Part shown: positions 53,624 through 62,937 of the stretch, piece after piece | Numbering within the stretch: the first letter of the stretch is position 1 | Layout of the letters: every line of letters starts with the position of its first letter | Assembly (NCBI RefSeq): GCF_003693445.1 | Contig: NZ_RFAR01000028.1 | Location: 20,251-84,250, forward strand | Origin: Aquitalea palustris | Lineage (GTDB): Bacteria > Pseudomonadota > Gammaproteobacteria > Burkholderiales > Chromobacteriaceae | Length of the DNA: 64,000 nucleotides | Direction of reading: 5' to 3' | The notes under the pieces: model-generated | The model's database searches: none | Told to the model about the DNA's origin: nothing | The model's input: the letters and a program-made list of their open reading frames with translations, nothing else | Made by a program: the position numbers and the translations under genes

Positions 53624-53688
53624 GTGGCTACCGGGACTCTGGCGCCCCCTCTAAGCTGTTGTTCATCTACAGCAGGGGAGCAGGCAAG

Positions 53689-53943
53689 ATGAGCACATTG
53701 ATATTGCGCCAGGGCGAAGTGATGCGCCTGAGCGGCCAACTGCCACAGTCCATGCAGGTTATGCAGGGGCGTATCTGGATCAGCTACTGTGGCCAGGATG
53801 TGATCCTGGGGCGCACGGCCAACTGGCAGCCGGGCAAGGCTGCAGGGGAAATCCTGCTGCTGGAGGCAGTGGGTGGCCCGGCCACGCTGGCCCTGCAATT
53901 GGCCGGCCAGCACGCCCCGCTGCTATTGGCCAGCTGCAATTAG
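53689..53943 (+). CDS. DUF2917 family protein
   Basis: The 84-residue protein of unknown function is a single small beta domain: LILRQGEVMRLSGQLPQSMQVMQGRIWISYCGQDVILGRTANWQPG, typical of DUF2917, which resembles a cupin half. No signal peptide. ATG 53689 has GGGGAG upstream; in-frame sequence from 53557 overlaps the operator array and is not used. Divergence from the MocR gene suggests it is that regulator's target. Confidence 0.85.
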   Translation: MSTLILRQGEVMRLSGQLPQSMQVMQGRIWISYCGQDVILGRTANWQPGKAAGEILLLEAVGGPATLALQLAGQHAPLLLASCN

Positions 53944-54224
53944 TCTGGCTGGTGATGGCCAATGCTGGCCGTCAGCAATCCTGCATGGCCGTCAGCTTGG
54001 CCTGATGCGGGCAAGCCGGCGGGTATGGTGCGGTCAAGGGCGGTCGGTCGTCCACCCCACGGCTGCAGGATAGCCACAGCCTGCCATCCTGCTGTGCCGG
54101 TTTCAGCAGGAAGACCGACCGGCCATGCTAGCCCGGCTAGTCCCCGGTTGAGCAGGGGGGGGTGTGAGGCGGGAGTTTGACTACGCTACCCGGGATAGCC
54201 CACCTTCTAAAGAGAAAAACAAAA
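53944..54224. other. Intergenic stretch, nothing recognised
   Basis: About 280 bp between the DUF2917 gene and the tRNA-Ser terminator. GC-rich with short imperfect repeats (for example TGGCCGTCAGC twice near 53975 and 53995). No gene, RNA or promoter could be supported. Confidence 0.5.
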
Positions 54225-54248
54225 AAGCCCTTGATTTCTCAAGGGCTT
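54225..54248 (-). terminator. Terminator of tRNA-Ser
   Basis: Perfect 10-bp arms AAGCCCTTGA / TCAAGGGCTT with a 4-nt loop; the minus strand continues TTTTGTTTTTC. Confidence 0.92.
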
Positions 54249-54260
54249 AGCTGTCTGGTC

Positions 54261-54350
<90 letters not shown>

Positions 54351-54589
54351 GACTCAGAGCGACGAATTCTATGGGCAGTCCGGTCGGCTGTCAATAGTCT
54401 GATCGCTTGGTTGTGAATTGTTTTTGTGCATGATGCCCGGTTGCCCGGCTTGGGCTGTGGATTAGCTGGCGAGTGCCTCCGCATGTGGGCGGGTGCAGGG
54501 CAGTGCTGGAGGGGGCGGAGTGGGCTTGTTACACTGGGCGCATAGCCATTGCGCGCCAAGTGCTGTCGCTGGCGACATAACAGGGGATT

Positions 54590-55744
54590 GTGGTGCAACT
54601 ATCAACAAGACTGAATGACATTGCGCCGTTTCAGGTGATGGCCATTCTGGAGCGGGCCCGGGCTTTGCAGGCGGCGGGCAGGGATGTGATTCATCTGGAA
54701 GTGGGCGAGCCGGACTTTGCCACGCCAACAGCCATTGTCGAGGCTGGCAGGCAGGCGCTGAGCGAAGGCCATACTTTTTATACTGCCGCGCAGGGCTTGC
54801 CGGCCCTGCGCGAGGCGATTGCGGCATTTTATCTGCAGCGTTATGGCGTGGCGGTGGATGCGCGCCGCATCATCGTGACGCCGGGTGCCTCTGGCGCATT
54901 GCAGATTGCCTTGTCCCTGCTGGTTGATCAGGGTGATCAGGTGCTGATGGCCGACCCGACTTATCCGTGCAACAGGCATTTTGTCAGCTTGCTGGGTGGT
55001 GAGCCGGTTTGCCTGGCCGTGGGGCCGGATTCCCGTTACCAGTTGCTGGCCGGGGATGTGGATGCGGTCTGGGCCGAGCGCACGGTGGCGGCCATGGTGG
55101 CCAGCCCGGCCAATCCGACCGGCACCTTGTTGACGGCGGCAGAACTGGCGGCACTGAGTGCCAGCTGCAAGCGCCAGGGCGGCAGCCTGATCGTGGACGA
55201 GATTTATCATGGTCTGACTTATGGCTGTGATGCGGCCACGGCGCTGGCGGTGGATGCGGATGTATTCGTGATCAACAGCTTTTCCAAGTATTTCCAGATG
55301 ACCGGCTGGCGGCTGGGCTGGCTGGTGGTGCCGGAGGCCTATGTCGAACCGGCATTGCGCCTGGCGCAGAACCTGTTTCTGTGTCCGCCGGCGATGGCGC
55401 AGCACGCGGCACTGGCGGCTTTCCAGCCGCAGGTGATTGCCGAGCTGGAGCAGCGTCGTGCCGAATTTGGCCGCCGTCGGGATTTCCTGTTGCAGGCGCT
55501 CCCGCAACTGGGCTGGAAATTGCCGGTGCAACCGGAAGGGGCGTTTTATCTGTATGCCGATGTCAGTGCAGTGACCGATGACAGCTTTGCCTACTGTGCA
55601 AGACTGCTGGAGGAGGTGAATGTCGCCATTACACCGGGGGCGGATTTTGGCCGTTACCGGGCGGCGCAGCATGTGCGCGTGGCGTATACCACCGGTATTG
55701 AGCGTTTGGCTGAGGCCGTGGCGCGTATTGGTAGCCTGGCTTAG
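54590..55744 (+). CDS. Class I/II PLP-dependent aminotransferase
   Basis: Cytoplasmic aminotransferase of about 384 residues in the AspC-like fold I group. It has HLEVGEPDFATP, TPGASGALQIALSLL, ASPANPTGTLL, VDEIYHGLTYG and PLP lysine in NSFSKYFQMTGWRLGWLV. The amino donor cannot be deduced. Start is GTG (54590 or 54593) after CAGGGGATT; no ATG is available near the family N-terminus. It is monocistronic and convergent with the barstar gene. Confidence 0.92.
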   Translation: MVQLSTRLNDIAPFQVMAILERARALQAAGRDVIHLEVGEPDFATPTAIVEAGRQALSEGHTFYTAAQGLPALREAIAAFYLQRYGVAVDARRIIVTPGASGALQIALSLLVDQGDQVLMADPTYPCNRHFVSLLGGEPVCLAVGPDSRYQLLAGDVDAVWAERTVAAMVASPANPTGTLLTAAELAALSASCKRQGGSLIVDEIYHGLTYGCDAATALAVDADVFVINSFSKYFQMTGWRLGWLVVPEAYVEPALRLAQNLFLCPPAMAQHAALAAFQPQVIAELEQRRAEFGRRRDFLLQALPQLGWKLPVQPEGAFYLYADVSAVTDDSFAYCARLLEEVNVAITPGADFGRYRAAQHVRVAYTTGIERLAEAVARIGSLA

Positions 55745-55878
55745 AGCCACGAACAAAAGCCCGGCTCCTTGATTGCGCCGCCTTGCCCTGTTGGCTGGAC
55801 TGCTGGTGTCCGTGCGCCTTGATCCGGGCGGTATTTGAGGGGGTGTTAATGCGGTTGCGCTGTGTGTGCCAGATGTGA

Positions 55879-55904
55879 AAAAGGCTGCCTTTAGGCAGCC
55901 TTTT
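55879..55904. terminator. Bidirectional terminator, aminotransferase / barstar
   Basis: Perfect arms AAAAGGCTGCC / GGCAGCCTTTT with a 4-nt loop lie between two convergent genes, with Ts available on both strands. Confidence 0.92.
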
Positions 55905-55921
55905 GCATGGCGCGGGTGATG

Positions 55922-56200
55922 TCAGTGATGAATATCCAGGGTGACATCGCCGCGTTCTGCCGCTACCGATTGCAGGATTTCCAGCAGGGTGGCATAGAGG
56001 TCGGCGCCCAGTTGCTGGCGTGACTGTTCGGTATCGCGCCAGATGATTTCAAAGGGGCCGCTGACATCGGCACTCAGGCTGTCGTACAGGGCATCCAGAT
56101 TGCGGCCGAAGTGTGCAGGCAGCTGCAGCTGGCGGCTCAGCTCGTCATAGAACTGCTCCAGCGATGTGATGTGGTGAAGTTCGCAAATGCTTACTGACAT
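55922..56200 (-). CDS. Barstar-family ribonuclease inhibitor
   Basis: The 92-residue cytoplasmic protein matches barstar: ITSLEQFYDELSRQLQLPAHFGRNLDALYDSLSADVSGPFEIIW has the barstar loop and helix whose Asp residues plug the barnase active site. It overlaps the ribonuclease gene by 10 bp, so toxin and inhibitor are co-made, and a terminator follows. Confidence 0.93.
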   Translation of the reverse strand: MSVSICELHHITSLEQFYDELSRQLQLPAHFGRNLDALYDSLSADVSGPFEIIWRDTEQSRQQLGADLYATLLEILQSVAAERGDVTLDIHH

Positions 56201-56643
56201 GCTGGCACCTCGATAAAGCGCTGGTAATGGTCAAGAGAGACAAAACGCTGTCCGGCACGCGAGAACACCAGTCGATAGGCGCCGCGCTTGCCTCCTTTAT
56301 AGTTGAGATCGGCTTCCTGCCACTGCCCCTTGGGCAGCTGCTTTTCATAATTGCCAAAGCGGTCGCCACCAATCGACTTGCCTTGCAGTCCGGGGACGGC
56401 CCACAGGCTGCGGCCGGGTTGCCAGCCTGCCTGTTGCGCCTGGCGTTTGGTGAGGAATTGCTCCGGCAGTCTGCCGCTTTGCCCCAAAGCTTGCAGCACG
56501 GTAGTCAGTTCTCGTGTATCCAGCCGGTTGCAGGTTTGCTGGTTGACATTGCCGGCGACACTGGCGCATTGCGGCAAGGCCCAGGCGGCAGGGGCGAGCA
56601 GGGCGCTGAGCAGCAGGCCCACGATGGCACGGCGTAGCAACAT
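56191..56643 (-). CDS. Barnase-like secreted ribonuclease
   Basis: The 150-residue protein has a signal peptide (MLLRRAIVGLLLSALLAPAAWA). The mature part follows the barnase pattern: LPEQFLTKRQAQQAGW, PGLQGKSIGGDRFGNYEKQLP, then catalytic E110 (WQEADLNY), R120, R124 and H139 (LDHYQRF). All barnase catalytic residues are present. Cysteines near both ends (C26, C38, C149) could allow a disulfide. It starts 3 bp after murI, with its ribosome site inside the murI tail, and overlaps the inhibitor. Confidence 0.93.
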   Translation of the reverse strand: MLLRRAIVGLLLSALLAPAAWALPQCASVAGNVNQQTCNRLDTRELTTVLQALGQSGRLPEQFLTKRQAQQAGWQPGRSLWAVPGLQGKSIGGDRFGNYEKQLPKGQWQEADLNYKGGKRGAYRLVFSRAGQRFVSLDHYQRFIEVPACQ

Positions 56644-56646
56644 GAT

Positions 56647-57426
56647 TTACTCCAGGTTCAGGGATTCGACAGCGTAGCCATGGCCGATCAGCAGCGGCAG
56701 CATGGCTGCCATCGCTTGCGGGTCGTCCGCTGTGGTGATGAAACGGTAGCAATGATCACCAACGCTGTCACTGCCGTGCAGTTGCAATAGCGAATCGACC
56801 CGGCGGGCGATGGCCTCGGCCGGGTCGTACAGGGCGATGCTGTCGCCGGTGAGTTCGCGAATCAGTGGTGACAGGAAAGGGTAGTGGGTACAGCCCAGCG
56901 CGATGTGGTCGATGTTCTCCTGCAACAGCGGGCGGACGACCTCGGCCACGCGGCGGCGGGTGAGGGTGCTGTCCAGCTCGCCGGCTTCCACCTGTTCCAC
57001 CCAGCCCAGTCCCGGCCGGCGCAGTACTTCCACCTCGCCGGCATGTTGGTCCAGCAGTGCCTGTACCCGTTCGCTGGCCAGTGTGGCCGCGGTGGCCAGT
57101 ACGGCAATGCGGCCGGTGCGGCTGGCTGCTGCTGCCGGTTTGATCGCCGGTTCGACGCCAACAATGGGAATGGGCAGCTGTTGGCGCAGCGCGGCAACCG
57201 CCGCCGTGGTGGCGGTATTGCAGGCCACCACCAGCAGGCTGGCACCCTGGCTGTGCAGGTAGTGGCCGATTTTCAGGCTGCGCTCGATGATTTCGGTCTT
57301 GCTGCGGCCGCCATAGGGGCAGTAGGCCTGATCGGCCAGATAAGTAATCGGCCAGGCAGGCAGCGCCGTTTGCACGGCGCGCCAGATGGATAGCCCGCCC
57401 AGGCCAGAGTCGAACATCGCAATCAT
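56647..57426 (-). CDS. murI: Glutamate racemase
   Basis: Makes D-glutamate for peptidoglycan. In 259 residues the two catalytic cysteines are C69 (VACNTAT) and C179 (LGCTHYPF) with H181, and the N-terminal MFDSGLGGLS loop holds the catalytic Asp. It starts 10 bp after apbC (ATG 57426; ATG 57417 possible). The position in an operon between apbC and the barnase module is unusual. Confidence 0.96.
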   Translation of the reverse strand: MIAMFDSGLGGLSIWRAVQTALPAWPITYLADQAYCPYGGRSKTEIIERSLKIGHYLHSQGASLLVVACNTATTAAVAALRQQLPIPIVGVEPAIKPAAAASRTGRIAVLATAATLASERVQALLDQHAGEVEVLRRPGLGWVEQVEAGELDSTLTRRRVAEVVRPLLQENIDHIALGCTHYPFLSPLIRELTGDSIALYDPAEAIARRVDSLLQLHGSDSVGDHCYRFITTADDPQAMAAMLPLLIGHGYAVESLNLE

Positions 57427-57436
57427 GCTGTGCGGC

Positions 57437-58591
57437 TTAGTTGTTCTGGATGACGATCTTGGGGAATTTGCCGGAGAAATCCTGCGCCTTTTCACCCACC
57501 TTGACCGCCAGCTTGCGCGCAATGCCCTTGTACAGGGTAGCGATGGCGCCATCCGGGTCAGCCGCAACGGTAGGTTTGCCTTCATCCACGGCCAGGCGAA
57601 TGCCCATGTCCAGCGGCAGCGAGCCCAGCACCTCCACGCCAAAGTCGGCCGCCATGCGTGCGGCGCCGCCTTCGCCGAAGATGTGTTCGGCATGGCCGCA
57701 GTTGCTGCAGATGTGAATGGCCATGTTTTCCACCATGCCCAGAATCGGCACGCCTACTTTCTGGAACATGGTGACCCCCTTGCGCGCATCCAGCAGGGCG
57801 ATGTCTTGCGGGGTGGTGACGATCAGTGCGCCGGTGACCGGCACTTTTTGCGACAGCGTCAGCTGGATGTCACCGGTACCCGGCGGCATGTCGATCACCA
57901 GATAGTCCAGATTGTCCCAGCGGGTGTCGTTGAGCAATTGCTGCAGCGCCTGGCTCACCATCGGGCCGCGCCACACCATGGCCTGGTCGGCATCCACCAG
58001 ATAGCCGATGGACATGGTCTGGATGCCGTAATTGACAATGGGTTGCAGGCTTTTGCCATCCGGAGTTTCCGGGCGCTGGCCTTGCAGGCCCAGCATTAGC
58101 GGCTGTGAGGGGCCGTAGATGTCGGCATCCAGAATCCCCACACGCGCGCCTTCGGCTTGCAGCGCCAGTGCCAGATTGACGGCGGTGGTGGATTTGCCCA
58201 CGCCACCCTTGCCGGAAGCCACGGCGATGACATTCTTGACGCCAGGCAGCAGCGGTACGCCGCGCTGGGCAGCATGGCTGGTGATCTGGCTGCGTACAGT
58301 GACTTGCAGCGCACGGCCAGCGGCAATGGTTTGCAGCGCGGTTTCGAACTGGCTACGCACACTGTCGAACTGGCTGGCGGCCGGGTAGGCGAGTACCACC
58401 TCCAGCGCCAGCTGCTCGGCGCTGATCTGGATGTTCTTCACCGCCTTGGCGGCGGCATAGGTTTTACCGGTGTTCGCGTCGATCAGGCCGGCAACGGCCT
58501 CCAGTACTTGGGCGTCGGTCAGGGTCATGGTGTCGGCTGCGCTATCTGCGTCCGGCTTGGCACCGAACAGCTTGGTCAGTTTGGAGAGCAT
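57437..58591 (-). CDS. apbC: Mrp/ApbC iron-sulfur cluster carrier ATPase
   Basis: P-loop ATPase that carries and delivers [4Fe-4S] clusters. The 384 residues have an N-terminal MIP18/DUF59 domain (about 25-105), Walker A GKGGVGKST (127-135), DMPPGTGDIQLTLSQ and the cluster-binding CSNC. ATG 58591 gives the family N-terminus. The gene begins a minus-strand run through murI, barnase and barstar. Confidence 0.96.
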   Translation of the reverse strand: MLSKLTKLFGAKPDADSAADTMTLTDAQVLEAVAGLIDANTGKTYAAAKAVKNIQISAEQLALEVVLAYPAASQFDSVRSQFETALQTIAAGRALQVTVRSQITSHAAQRGVPLLPGVKNVIAVASGKGGVGKSTTAVNLALALQAEGARVGILDADIYGPSQPLMLGLQGQRPETPDGKSLQPIVNYGIQTMSIGYLVDADQAMVWRGPMVSQALQQLLNDTRWDNLDYLVIDMPPGTGDIQLTLSQKVPVTGALIVTTPQDIALLDARKGVTMFQKVGVPILGMVENMAIHICSNCGHAEHIFGEGGAARMAADFGVEVLGSLPLDMGIRLAVDEGKPTVAADPDGAIATLYKGIARKLAVKVGEKAQDFSGKFPKIVIQNN

Positions 58592-58760
58592 GGGGGCAAT
58601 TAGGATGGGTGGAATACCCGACAATTTTACTATGTTTTAGCACGGGTGCGTGGCTCCCGTTGCGCCAGATGGCATGTTACTCCCGCCTTGCCCGAGTGGC
58701 TATGGCCATCGCAAGGTGGCCTGCCACTGCTTGCTACTGATTGCTTCATCTCGAAAGATT

Positions 58761-58789
58761 TTGCCGTAAGCGATTGATAAGCGTAGAAT
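58761..58789 (+). promoter_or_regulatory. Promoter of mdfA
   Basis: TTGCCG (58761-58766) and TAGAAT (58784-58789) with a 17-bp spacer, about 110 bp upstream of the TTG start. The rest of the 306-bp gap (58592-58897) shows no gene. Confidence 0.55.
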
Positions 58790-58897
58790 TAGCCCCTTTT
58801 TTTTCACGCCACGGTACGTATTTCGCGTGTTGTTTGGCACCGGCTCGGCCCTGTCAGGCCATGGCTTTGCTCTTTGTCATCAAGAAAGGTTGTTGCA

Positions 58898-60157
58898 TTG
58901 CAGTCCAAACATGTTTCTCTCAGTCCGGCCAATCTGCTGTTTCCCCTTGCGCTGGTCTTGTTCGAATTTGCCGTCTATATCGCCAATGACATGGTGCAGC
59001 CCGCCATGCTGCAGGTGACCCGTGAATTCATGGTGAATACCTCGTGGGTTCCCACTTCGATGACCGCCTTTCTGATCGGCGGAGCTGTGCTGCCCTGGCT
59101 GACCGGGCCGCTGTCTGACCGTATCGGCCGTCGGCCGGTGCTGTTGTTTGGCGTGGCTTATTTCATGCTGGCCTGCCTCGCCAGCTATCTGGTGCATTCC
59201 ATTGAAAGCTTCATCGCCCTGCGTGTCTTGCAAGGCATGGGGCTGTGCTTCATCAATGCCGTGGGCTATGCCGCCGTGCAAGAGGCGTTTGAAGAAACCG
59301 CGGCGGTCAAGGTCACCGCGCTGATGGCCAATGTGGCGCTGATCGCACCGCTGGTCGGCCCGCTGGCCGGTGCCGCGCTGGTGGAAATCGCCCCGTGGCG
59401 CAGCTGCTTCCTGGTGATTGCCGCCATGTCCTTTATCGCGCTGCTGGGCCTGATCTGGAAAATGCCGGAAACGGTACAACCCAGCCATGACAAGCTGCCG
59501 CTGTCGCAAATGGGCCGCGATTACCTGCGCCTGTTTAGCCAGCGTCGTTTCCTGCTGTCTGCCCTGTGCATTCCCTTGCTGGCCCTGCCCTTGATGGGCT
59601 GGATTGCCTTGTCGCCGGTGCTGCTGGTGCAGGATCTGGGCATGAGCACCCTGCAGTACGGCCTGATGCAGCTGCCGGTGTTCGGCGGCCTGATCGCCGG
59701 TAATTTCGCGCTGGTGTTGCTGGCCGACCGCTGGCCGCTGGGCCGCTCGGTATTTGTTGGCATGGGGCCTATCGTCAGTGGCCTGCTGCTGATGCTGGGC
59801 GGTGTGCTGTTTGCTGCAGAGCCGGTATGGCTGATGGTAGCCGGCATGAGCCTGATGAGCTTTGGCGAAGGCCTCAGCTTTGGCGTGCTCTACCGCTTTG
59901 CCCTGATGTCTTCCCCGGTGGCCAAGGGCACGGTATCGGCGTCCATGAGCATGCTGTCGATGGCCGGCTACGCCTTGGGTATCGAGATCTTCCGCGTGGC
60001 CTACCTGCTGGGTGGCATGGCTGGCTTTGCCGCGTGCTCGGTGCTCACCGCCTTGCTGTTTGTCCAGCTGGCACGCAGTACCGTGCCGCAGGCCATGGCC
60101 GAGCGTGCCGCACCGGCAGATTATCTGCCGCCGGAACTGCAAACTCAAAACAGCTAA
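58898..60157 (+). CDS. mdfA: MdfA-like multidrug efflux transporter (MFS, DHA1)
   Basis: Proton/drug antiporter with 12 membrane helices. The first helix [18 protein letters not shown] carries E23 and D31, matching the essential E26 and D34 of E. coli MdfA, and [15 protein letters not shown] is the MFS motif A. Extended segments ([49 protein letters not shown]) resemble MdfA closely. I start it at TTG 58898 with AAAGG 8 bp upstream, giving 419 residues; no ATG is available. Confidence 0.92.
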   Translation: MQSKHVSLSPANLLFPLALVLFEFAVYIANDMVQPAMLQVTREFMVNTSWVPTSMTAFLIGGAVLPWLTGPLSDRIGRRPVLLFGVAYFMLACLASYLVHSIESFIALRVLQGMGLCFINAVGYAAVQEAFEETAAVKVTALMANVALIAPLVGPLAGAALVEIAPWRSCFLVIAAMSFIALLGLIWKMPETVQPSHDKLPLSQMGRDYLRLFSQRRFLLSALCIPLLALPLMGWIALSPVLLVQDLGMSTLQYGLMQLPVFGGLIAGNFALVLLADRWPLGRSVFVGMGPIVSGLLLMLGGVLFAAEPVWLMVAGMSLMSFGEGLSFGVLYRFALMSSPVAKGTVSASMSMLSMAGYALGIEIFRVAYLLGGMAGFAACSVLTALLFVQLARSTVPQAMAERAAPADYLPPELQTQNS

Positions 60158-60302
60158 TTTTCCGCGAAGTACTCTCCAATCAACCCGGTTGGCCCGCTTT
60201 TGCCGCGGTTCACCGGGTTTTTTGCCGATCTGCGCCGTGACCGGCAGCGGCATCCGGCTCTATAATCGACCGCTTGAGATCGCTTACCTTCAGGAACACC
60301 CA

Positions 60303-62360
60303 ATGAGCAAACGCAAGATTCTGGTGACCAGCGCACTGCCTTACGCCAACGCGGGGCTGCATCTGGGCCATATGCTGGAACAGATCCAGACCGACGTCTG
60401 GGTACGCTTCCAGAAAATGCGCGGCCACGAGTGCTATTACGTGTGCGCCGACGACACCCACGGCGCGCCCATCATGCTGGCCGCCGAAAAGCAGGGCATC
60501 ACCCCCACCCAGCTGGTGGATGCCGTGCGCGAACTGCATCTGGCCGATTCGCAGGGTTTCCTGATCGGTCACGACAACTACTACAGTACCAACAGCCCGG
60601 AAAACAAAGCCTTTGCCGAGCAGGTATACAAAGCCCTGCGCGCCGATGACAAGATTTCCAGCCGCACCATCGAGCAGCTGTTCGACCCGGAAAAGCAGAT
60701 GTTCCTGCCGGATCGCTTCGTCAAGGGCGAATGCCCCAAGTGCGCGGCCAAGGACCAGTACGGTGATAACTGTGAAGTGTGCGGTGCCACCTATAACCCG
60801 ACCGAGCTGAAGAACCCCTACTCGGCGGTATCCGGTGCCAAACCGGTACTGAAAACCTCCGAGCACTATTTCTTCCGCCTGGGCGAGTGTGCTGATTTCC
60901 TCAAGGGCTGGACCAGCGGCAGCACCACCCGTGCCGATGGCGTGAGCCAGTCGCACCTGCAGCCAGAATCACTCAACAAGATGAACGAGTGGATCGAAGG
61001 TGGCCTGCAAGACTGGGACATCAGCCGTGATGCGCCGTATTTCGGTTTCGAGATTCCCGATGCGCCGGGCAAGTACTTCTATGTCTGGCTGGACGCGCCG
61101 ATTGGCTATATGGCCAGCTTCAAGAACCTGTGCGACAGCAAGGGCATCGACTTTGATGCCTGGTTCAAGCCGGGCTCGGATGCCGAGATGTACCACTTCA
61201 TCGGCAAGGACATCCTGTATTTCCACGCGCTGTTCTGGCCGGCCATGCTGAACTACTCCGGCATGCGCGTGCCCACTGGCGTGTTTGCCCACGGCTTCCT
61301 CACCGTGGACGGGCAGAAGATGTCCAAGTCGCGCGGCACCTTCATCCAGGCCAAGAGCTATCTGGATTGCGGCCTGAATCCGGAATGGATGCGTTATTAC
61401 ATGGCGGCCAAGCTGAATGGCCGCATCGAAGACATCGACCTCAACCTCAATGACTTCGTGGCACGGGTGAATTCCGACCTGGTGGGCAAGTACGTCAACA
61501 TCGCCAGCCGCTCTGCCGGTTTCATCAGCAAGCGCTTTGGCGGCAAGCTGGCCGACAGCGTGGCGGATACCGCCATCCTGCACCAGCTGCAGGCTGCTGC
61601 GCCGGAACTGGCTGCCGCGTTTGAAGCCCGCGAATACGCCAAGGCCCTGCGCGATGTGATGGCGCTGGCCGATGAGGTGAATGCCTATGTCGATGCCAAC
61701 AAGCCGTGGGAGCTGGCCAAGCAGGAGGGGCAGGATGCACGTTTGCAGGAAGTCTGCACCGTGCTGCTTAATGCCTTCCGCCTGCTTACCATCTACCTCA
61801 AGCCGGTGCTGCCCAAGCTGGCCGAAGGCGTCGAAGCCTTCCTGGGCGTGGCCGCGCTGAGCTGGGCTGATGCCGACACCCTGCTGCTGGGCAAAACCAT
61901 CAACACCTATCAGCACCTGATGCAGCGCATCGACCCGGCGCTGATCGACAAACTGATCGAAGCGAACAAACAGAATATGCAAGCGACTGCCAACACCCCG
62001 GCTGCTACTTACGAGCTGCTGGCCGACACCATCAAGATCGACGACTTTGCCAAGGTGGACCTGCGCATCGGCAAGGTGCTGGCCTGCAACTTTGTCGAAG
62101 GTTCGGACAAGCTGCTGCAGTTCACCGTCGACCTGGGCTTTGAACAGCGCAACATCTTCTCCGGTATCCGTGCTGCCTATCAGGAGCCGGAAAAACTGGT
62201 TGGCCGCAATGTGGTGGTGGTGGCCAATCTGGCCGAGCGCAAGATGCGCTTTGGCGTGTCACAAGGCATGATCGTCTGCGCCTCCGGTGCCGAAGAGGGC
62301 TCCGGTCTGTTCCTGCTGGACGTGGATCAGGGTGCGGCGCCAGGCATGCGTATCGGTTAA
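60303..62360 (+). CDS. metG: Methionyl-tRNA synthetase
   Basis: Charges tRNA-Met. The 685-residue long form has the HIGH-like motif in [14 protein letters not shown] (9-22), zinc knuckle [26 protein letters not shown] at about 339-343, the anticodon-binding helical domain with the ANKPWELA segment, and a C-terminal OB-fold tRNA-binding domain (about 580-685, [18 protein letters not shown]). ATG follows TCAGGAACACCCA. Confidence 0.98.
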   Translation: MSKRKILVTSALPYANAGLHLGHMLEQIQTDVWVRFQKMRGHECYYVCADDTHGAPIMLAAEKQGITPTQLVDAVRELHLADSQGFLIGHDNYYSTNSPENKAFAEQVYKALRADDKISSRTIEQLFDPEKQMFLPDRFVKGECPKCAAKDQYGDNCEVCGATYNPTELKNPYSAVSGAKPVLKTSEHYFFRLGECADFLKGWTSGSTTRADGVSQSHLQPESLNKMNEWIEGGLQDWDISRDAPYFGFEIPDAPGKYFYVWLDAPIGYMASFKNLCDSKGIDFDAWFKPGSDAEMYHFIGKDILYFHALFWPAMLNYSGMRVPTGVFAHGFLTVDGQKMSKSRGTFIQAKSYLDCGLNPEWMRYYMAAKLNGRIEDIDLNLNDFVARVNSDLVGKYVNIASRSAGFISKRFGGKLADSVADTAILHQLQAAAPELAAAFEAREYAKALRDVMALADEVNAYVDANKPWELAKQEGQDARLQEVCTVLLNAFRLLTIYLKPVLPKLAEGVEAFLGVAALSWADADTLLLGKTINTYQHLMQRIDPALIDKLIEANKQNMQATANTPAATYELLADTIKIDDFAKVDLRIGKVLACNFVEGSDKLLQFTVDLGFEQRNIFSGIRAAYQEPEKLVGRNVVVVANLAERKMRFGVSQGMIVCASGAEEGSGLFLLDVDQGAAPGMRIG

Positions 62361-62381
62361 ACGCTAGCGCTGAACCACGCT

Positions 62382-62422
62382 AAAAGCCCTGCCGATCCTG
62401 TATCGGCAGGGCTTTGTTTTTG
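62382..62422 (+). terminator. Terminator of metG
   Basis: Perfect 14-bp arms AAAGCCCTGCCGAT / ATCGGCAGGGCTTT with a 5-nt loop and a GTTTTTG tract. Confidence 0.95.
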
Positions 62423-62439
62423 TAGCACTATTGCCGGAA

Positions 62440-62543
62440 ATTCGTCACGAATGTGTCATTTGTCGCTGTTACAGTGCCTCATCAACGCGATGCGGAACTT
62501 TATTGTTGGCTAATTTGTCAATAACGTGTTAAACCTTTAGATC
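62440..62543 (+). promoter_or_regulatory. Promoter region of the 61-residue protein
   Basis: Contains a dyad ATTCG-TCA-CGAAT (62440-62452) and a possible TTGTCA (62515-62520) / TAGATC (62538-62543) pair with 17-bp spacing; the -10 is weak. Confidence 0.35.
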
Positions 62544-62591
62544 AAACTAAAAATTTTGTCGCAATGATAAAAAAAACAAGGAAATACCTAA

Positions 62592-62777
62592 ATGAAAATC
62601 TCTCAATTGCAACCGGGTTATACCGTTCTTGAGCATAAAGACAGTGGCGATATCGTCCACTACACCGTCGTCAGCATTCGCCAGGTTGGCAAGATGTTCG
62701 AAGTCACTTTCCAATCCGTGCTGGGTCTTGCCAGCGCCTTTTATCCGGCCAACGGTTTCATTCACGCCGCCGCATAA
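62592..62777 (+). CDS. Small hypothetical protein (61 residues)
   Basis: Unrecognised protein. ATG 62592 follows AAGGAAATACCTAA, an ideal ribosome site. The sequence reads as a small beta-rich domain (TVLEHKDSGDIVHYTVVSIRQVGKMFEVTFQ) with a hydrophobic C-terminus (FYPANGFIHAAA). No signal peptide. It has its own AT-rich leader and a downstream terminator, so it is a separate, probably well-expressed unit. Confidence 0.78.
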   Translation: MKISQLQPGYTVLEHKDSGDIVHYTVVSIRQVGKMFEVTFQSVLGLASAFYPANGFIHAAA

Positions 62778-62824
62778 TTGCAGTACCTGCTGACCGCCCA
62801 AGCCGGTCAGTACACAGACAACAC

Positions 62825-62848
62825 AACCCCGCCGTCGGCGGGGTTTTG
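62825..62848 (+). terminator. Terminator of the 61-residue protein gene
   Basis: Arms AACCCCGCC / GGCGGGGTT with a 3-nt loop and TTTTG. Confidence 0.9.
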
Positions 62849-62937
62849 CTTTGTGGGCCTTGCACCGGGCAGCAGTTGGCTAGTAGTCGACCTGATTTTT
62901 GCCCTATCATCGTTTTTTTCCCACCGATCACTTGCTC

